Of a DNA stretch of 64,000 nucleotides, positions 63,101-64,000 are shown piece by piece. How positions within the stretch are numbered: the stretch's first letter is position 1; the number at the start of each line of letters is the position of its first letter. This stretch comes from CPC320 sp002684375 (GTDB lineage Bacteria; Pseudomonadota; Alphaproteobacteria; Rhodobacterales; Rhodobacteraceae). A model generated the notes under the pieces. That model did no database searches. It saw only the letters and a program-made list of their open reading frames with translations, and was not told the DNA's origin. The position numbers and the translations under genes are program-made. The stretch spans positions 42,325 to 106,324 of the forward strand of contig CBFIHZ010000008.1 in NCBI GenBank assembly GCA_965662545.1, written 5' to 3'.

Positions 63101-64000
63101 AAACCTGGGGCCCGGACACGAAGTTCGCTGGCGATAGTTATGTTGGAGCCTTCCAGAATAATAAAATGAACGGGCAGGGGACTTACACCTATCGTGATAA
63201 CACCACATACGTCGGCGCATTTATAGATGACAGGATGGTCGGGCAGGGTTCTAAAACCTGGGGGCCCGATACGACATTAGCTGGCGATAAATACGTCGGC
63301 GCTTTCAAGAACAACATGCTAAACGGGCAAGGCACCTACACCTATGCGGACGGTGCCGTATATGTCGGAAGCTTCAAGGACAATGTGAAGACAGGTCAAG
63401 GTAAAAAAACTTGGCCAGATGGCAGCCAGTATGTCGGCGCATTCAAAGAGAATAAACAAAATGGCACAGGCACCTATACCTACGTGGACGGTACCACATA
63501 TGTTGGGGATTTCATTGACGACGTGAAAACCGGTCAGGGCACAAAAACTTGGGGCGCGGAGACAGAGTTCGCTGGAGACATTTATGTTGGCGCCTTTAAG
63601 GAAAATCAAGAAAATGGCCAAGGGACATATACCCACACCAATGGCGACCAATATATTGGCGCGTTCAAAGACGGCAAACGTAATGGGCAAGGCATTTTTA
63701 AGCTGGCCTCTACTGGGGATATTTATGAAGGTGATTTCAAAGATGGCAGACAAAACGGGCAAGGTACTTATACCTTCTCCAATGGAGACACCTATATTGG
63801 GGCGTTAACAGATGATCTGTTTGATGGCCAAGGCACATATAATCATGTCAACGGTGACCAATATGTTGGGTCTTTCAAGCATGGGAAAAGGGCCGGAAAC
63901 GGCCGTTTAACGCTGGCGGCCAGCGGCAGTACATATGTGGGCGATTGGCGAGATGACAAACGAAATGGTCAAGGCACCTATAGCTATGCCAATGCGGATC
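60103..64000 (+). CDS. Giant secreted MORN-repeat protein (continues past right edge)
   Basis: Open for at least 1,299 codons with no stop before the edge. Signal peptide 1 to about 23 (FCLSVAALLMSVTSSAA), then a short Cys-containing linker (Cys28, Cys39), then 52 MORN units of about 23 residues (pattern Y-x-G-x-F/W ... G-x-G-T/x-Y ... NG/DG) within the window. Several units carry a five-residue insert reading KTWGPxTxFAGD and alternate with plain units to give exact 51-residue (153 bp) super-repeats, for example 61441, 61594, 61747. MORN repeats stack into long beta-solenoid strips that bind lipids or other proteins. An exported version this long is unusual. No domain after the repeats can be seen. 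Start uncertain (no clear ribosome site). Confidence 0.93.
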   Translation, partial: MRYQNHTFCLSVAALLMSVTSSAAVPPCPNPPIHFWDACFGAFIYPGQSSYEGEWELGKHSGYGTYKFSNGNKYVGEFKENLLNGQGTYDFANGNQYIGGFLEGKRHGQGSYIYANGNRYVGGFEEGKKSGSGEYEFANGNRYVGGFKSDKFEGSGTYDFADGNQYVGEFRDGKKHGQGTYIWSNGNRYEGAYTADVLNGQGTFTFANGNQYVGEFENGLFNGRGIFTFSNGNKYDGLFKNDRFEGLGTYTFANGNEYVGAFLDDTFNGEGAYSFADGAKYVGQYEAGIASGQGVYTYADGSEYRGAFIDGAQTGQGVRIWGPKTKLAGDSYVGAFERNKMEGHGTYSYADGTTYVGDFRNGLKAGQGTKTWGPKTEFAGDRYSGSFKDDKQNGRGTYIYADGGKYVGDFRDDIKTGIGTQTWGPKTDLAGHKYVGSFRNGLFNNRGTYTYADGTTYVGDFKNGFQDGQGTKTWGPNTQLAGYKYIGAFQANKQNGEGKYTYADGTIYIGNFEDDVQVGQGEKTWGPGTKFAGDKYVGAFENNKLNGKGTYTYADKSTYTGDFKDNIKSGKGTKTWPNGDQYFGAFERNKQNGHGRFTHANGDVYVGAFIDNLFHGQGTYTYADGSTYVGDWIDNKPHGEGSFTYANGNQYVGAFKHGLRNGSGTLTFVSSGDKYVGAFKDDKKHGQGTYSSSNGDTYVGAFENELFNGQGTYTYANGNQYVGEFKDGKRNGQGISILATSGNKYEGAWQDNKQSGQGTFTSADGNQYFGAFENNRQTGQGTKTWPNGDKYVGAFKDNKQNGQGTYSYANGDKYIGEFLDDKKHGKGTFTYNNGDVYVGSFQGDVSHGQGTYSYLDGSKYVGAFKDGIKHGKGTKTWGPKTLFAGDKYVGEFEAGEFNGQGTYTYAVGDKYVGTFRDNKPNGQGIFSAIDGAEYVGEFRDGLYHGKGTQTWGPGSQLAKASYTGDFANNKQNGQGTFTYGDGTIYVGTFENDIMTGQGKKTWGPDTKFAGDSYVGAFQNNKMNGQGTYTYRDNTTYVGAFIDDRMVGQGSKTWGPDTTLAGDKYVGAFKNNMLNGQGTYTYADGAVYVGSFKDNVKTGQGKKTWPDGSQYVGAFKENKQNGTGTYTYVDGTTYVGDFIDDVKTGQGTKTWGAETEFAGDIYVGAFKENQENGQGTYTHTNGDQYIGAFKDGKRNGQGIFKLASTGDIYEGDFKDGRQNGQGTYTFSNGDTYIGALTDDLFDGQGTYNHVNGDQYVGSFKHGKRAGNGRLTLAASGSTYVGDWRDDKRNGQGTYSYANAD

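Noticed and set aside
60163..63762. Several long open frames on the minus strand opposite the MORN gene
   Set aside because: They arise from the biased, repetitive codons of the plus-strand MORN array; their translations are themselves repetitive and have no ribosome sites.
1..64000. tRNA, rRNA and CRISPR arrays
   Set aside because: No T-loop GGTTCGA-type signals in intergenic regions, no rRNA-like blocks, and no spaced short direct repeats. The only tandem repeats are the coding MORN units.

Overview
The window comes from an alphaproteobacterium of the Rhodobacteraceae, most likely the Roseobacter group. The evidence is the family-level gene content and order: aerobic CobS/CobT next to a J-domain protein and BolA; a DUF3422 protein; a fused PntA; DUF934 and DUF2849 in a sulfite-reductase operon; and an infC that begins ARRPHNAPP from an ATA codon. 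No rRNA, tRNA or CRISPR array was found.

Layout. 1-7.0 kb: cobT (cut by the left edge), cobS, an ECF sigma/anti-sigma pair, two tandem glutathione S-transferases, a J-domain protein, BolA, gatB. 7.2-13.5 kb: a DMT exporter, a decayed SDR gene, pepN, a cryptochrome/photolyase with an overlapping 55-residue DUF2256 gene. 13.6-20.1 kb: malate synthase G with a GlcG-like protein, a class I amidotransferase-type hydrolase, and a kynurenine block (tryptophan 2,3-dioxygenase, kynureninase, SDR). 20.9-25.4 kb: pntAB and a DUF3422 membrane protein. 25.4-33.5 kb: a peptide/opine-type ABC transporter arranged divergently (binding protein and permeases on minus; fused double ATPase plus two M20 hydrolases on plus). 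33.6-41.7 kb: infC, a GntR regulator, and an assimilatory sulfate-reduction operon (cysG, DUF2849, cysI, cysH, DUF934, then fpr) read away from an Lrp/AsnC regulator. 41.7-46.5 kb: cytochrome P450, a DctB/DctD two-component pair and a GYD protein.

From about 46.5 kb gene density drops and gaps become AT-rich. This accessory half holds an Ldh-family dehydrogenase, a PhnA-like protein, a Tm-1-like protein, a broken IS481-type transposase, an apparent toxin/immunity pair in which a phage-head (MuF/SPP1 gp7) motif is joined to a possible toxin domain, a LacI regulator divergent from a beta-hydroxyacid dehydrogenase and a TIM-barrel isomerase, a secreted cupin, and finally a secreted MORN-repeat protein of at least 1,299 codons (52 repeats visible) that runs off the right edge.

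The points most worth a second look are the MuF-motif toxin/immunity pair (52.7-54.0 kb), the giant MORN protein with 51-residue super-repeats (60.1-64.0 kb), the ATA start codon of infC, and a DctD whose AAA+ domain has lost the sigma-54 contact loop and the Walker A lysine.
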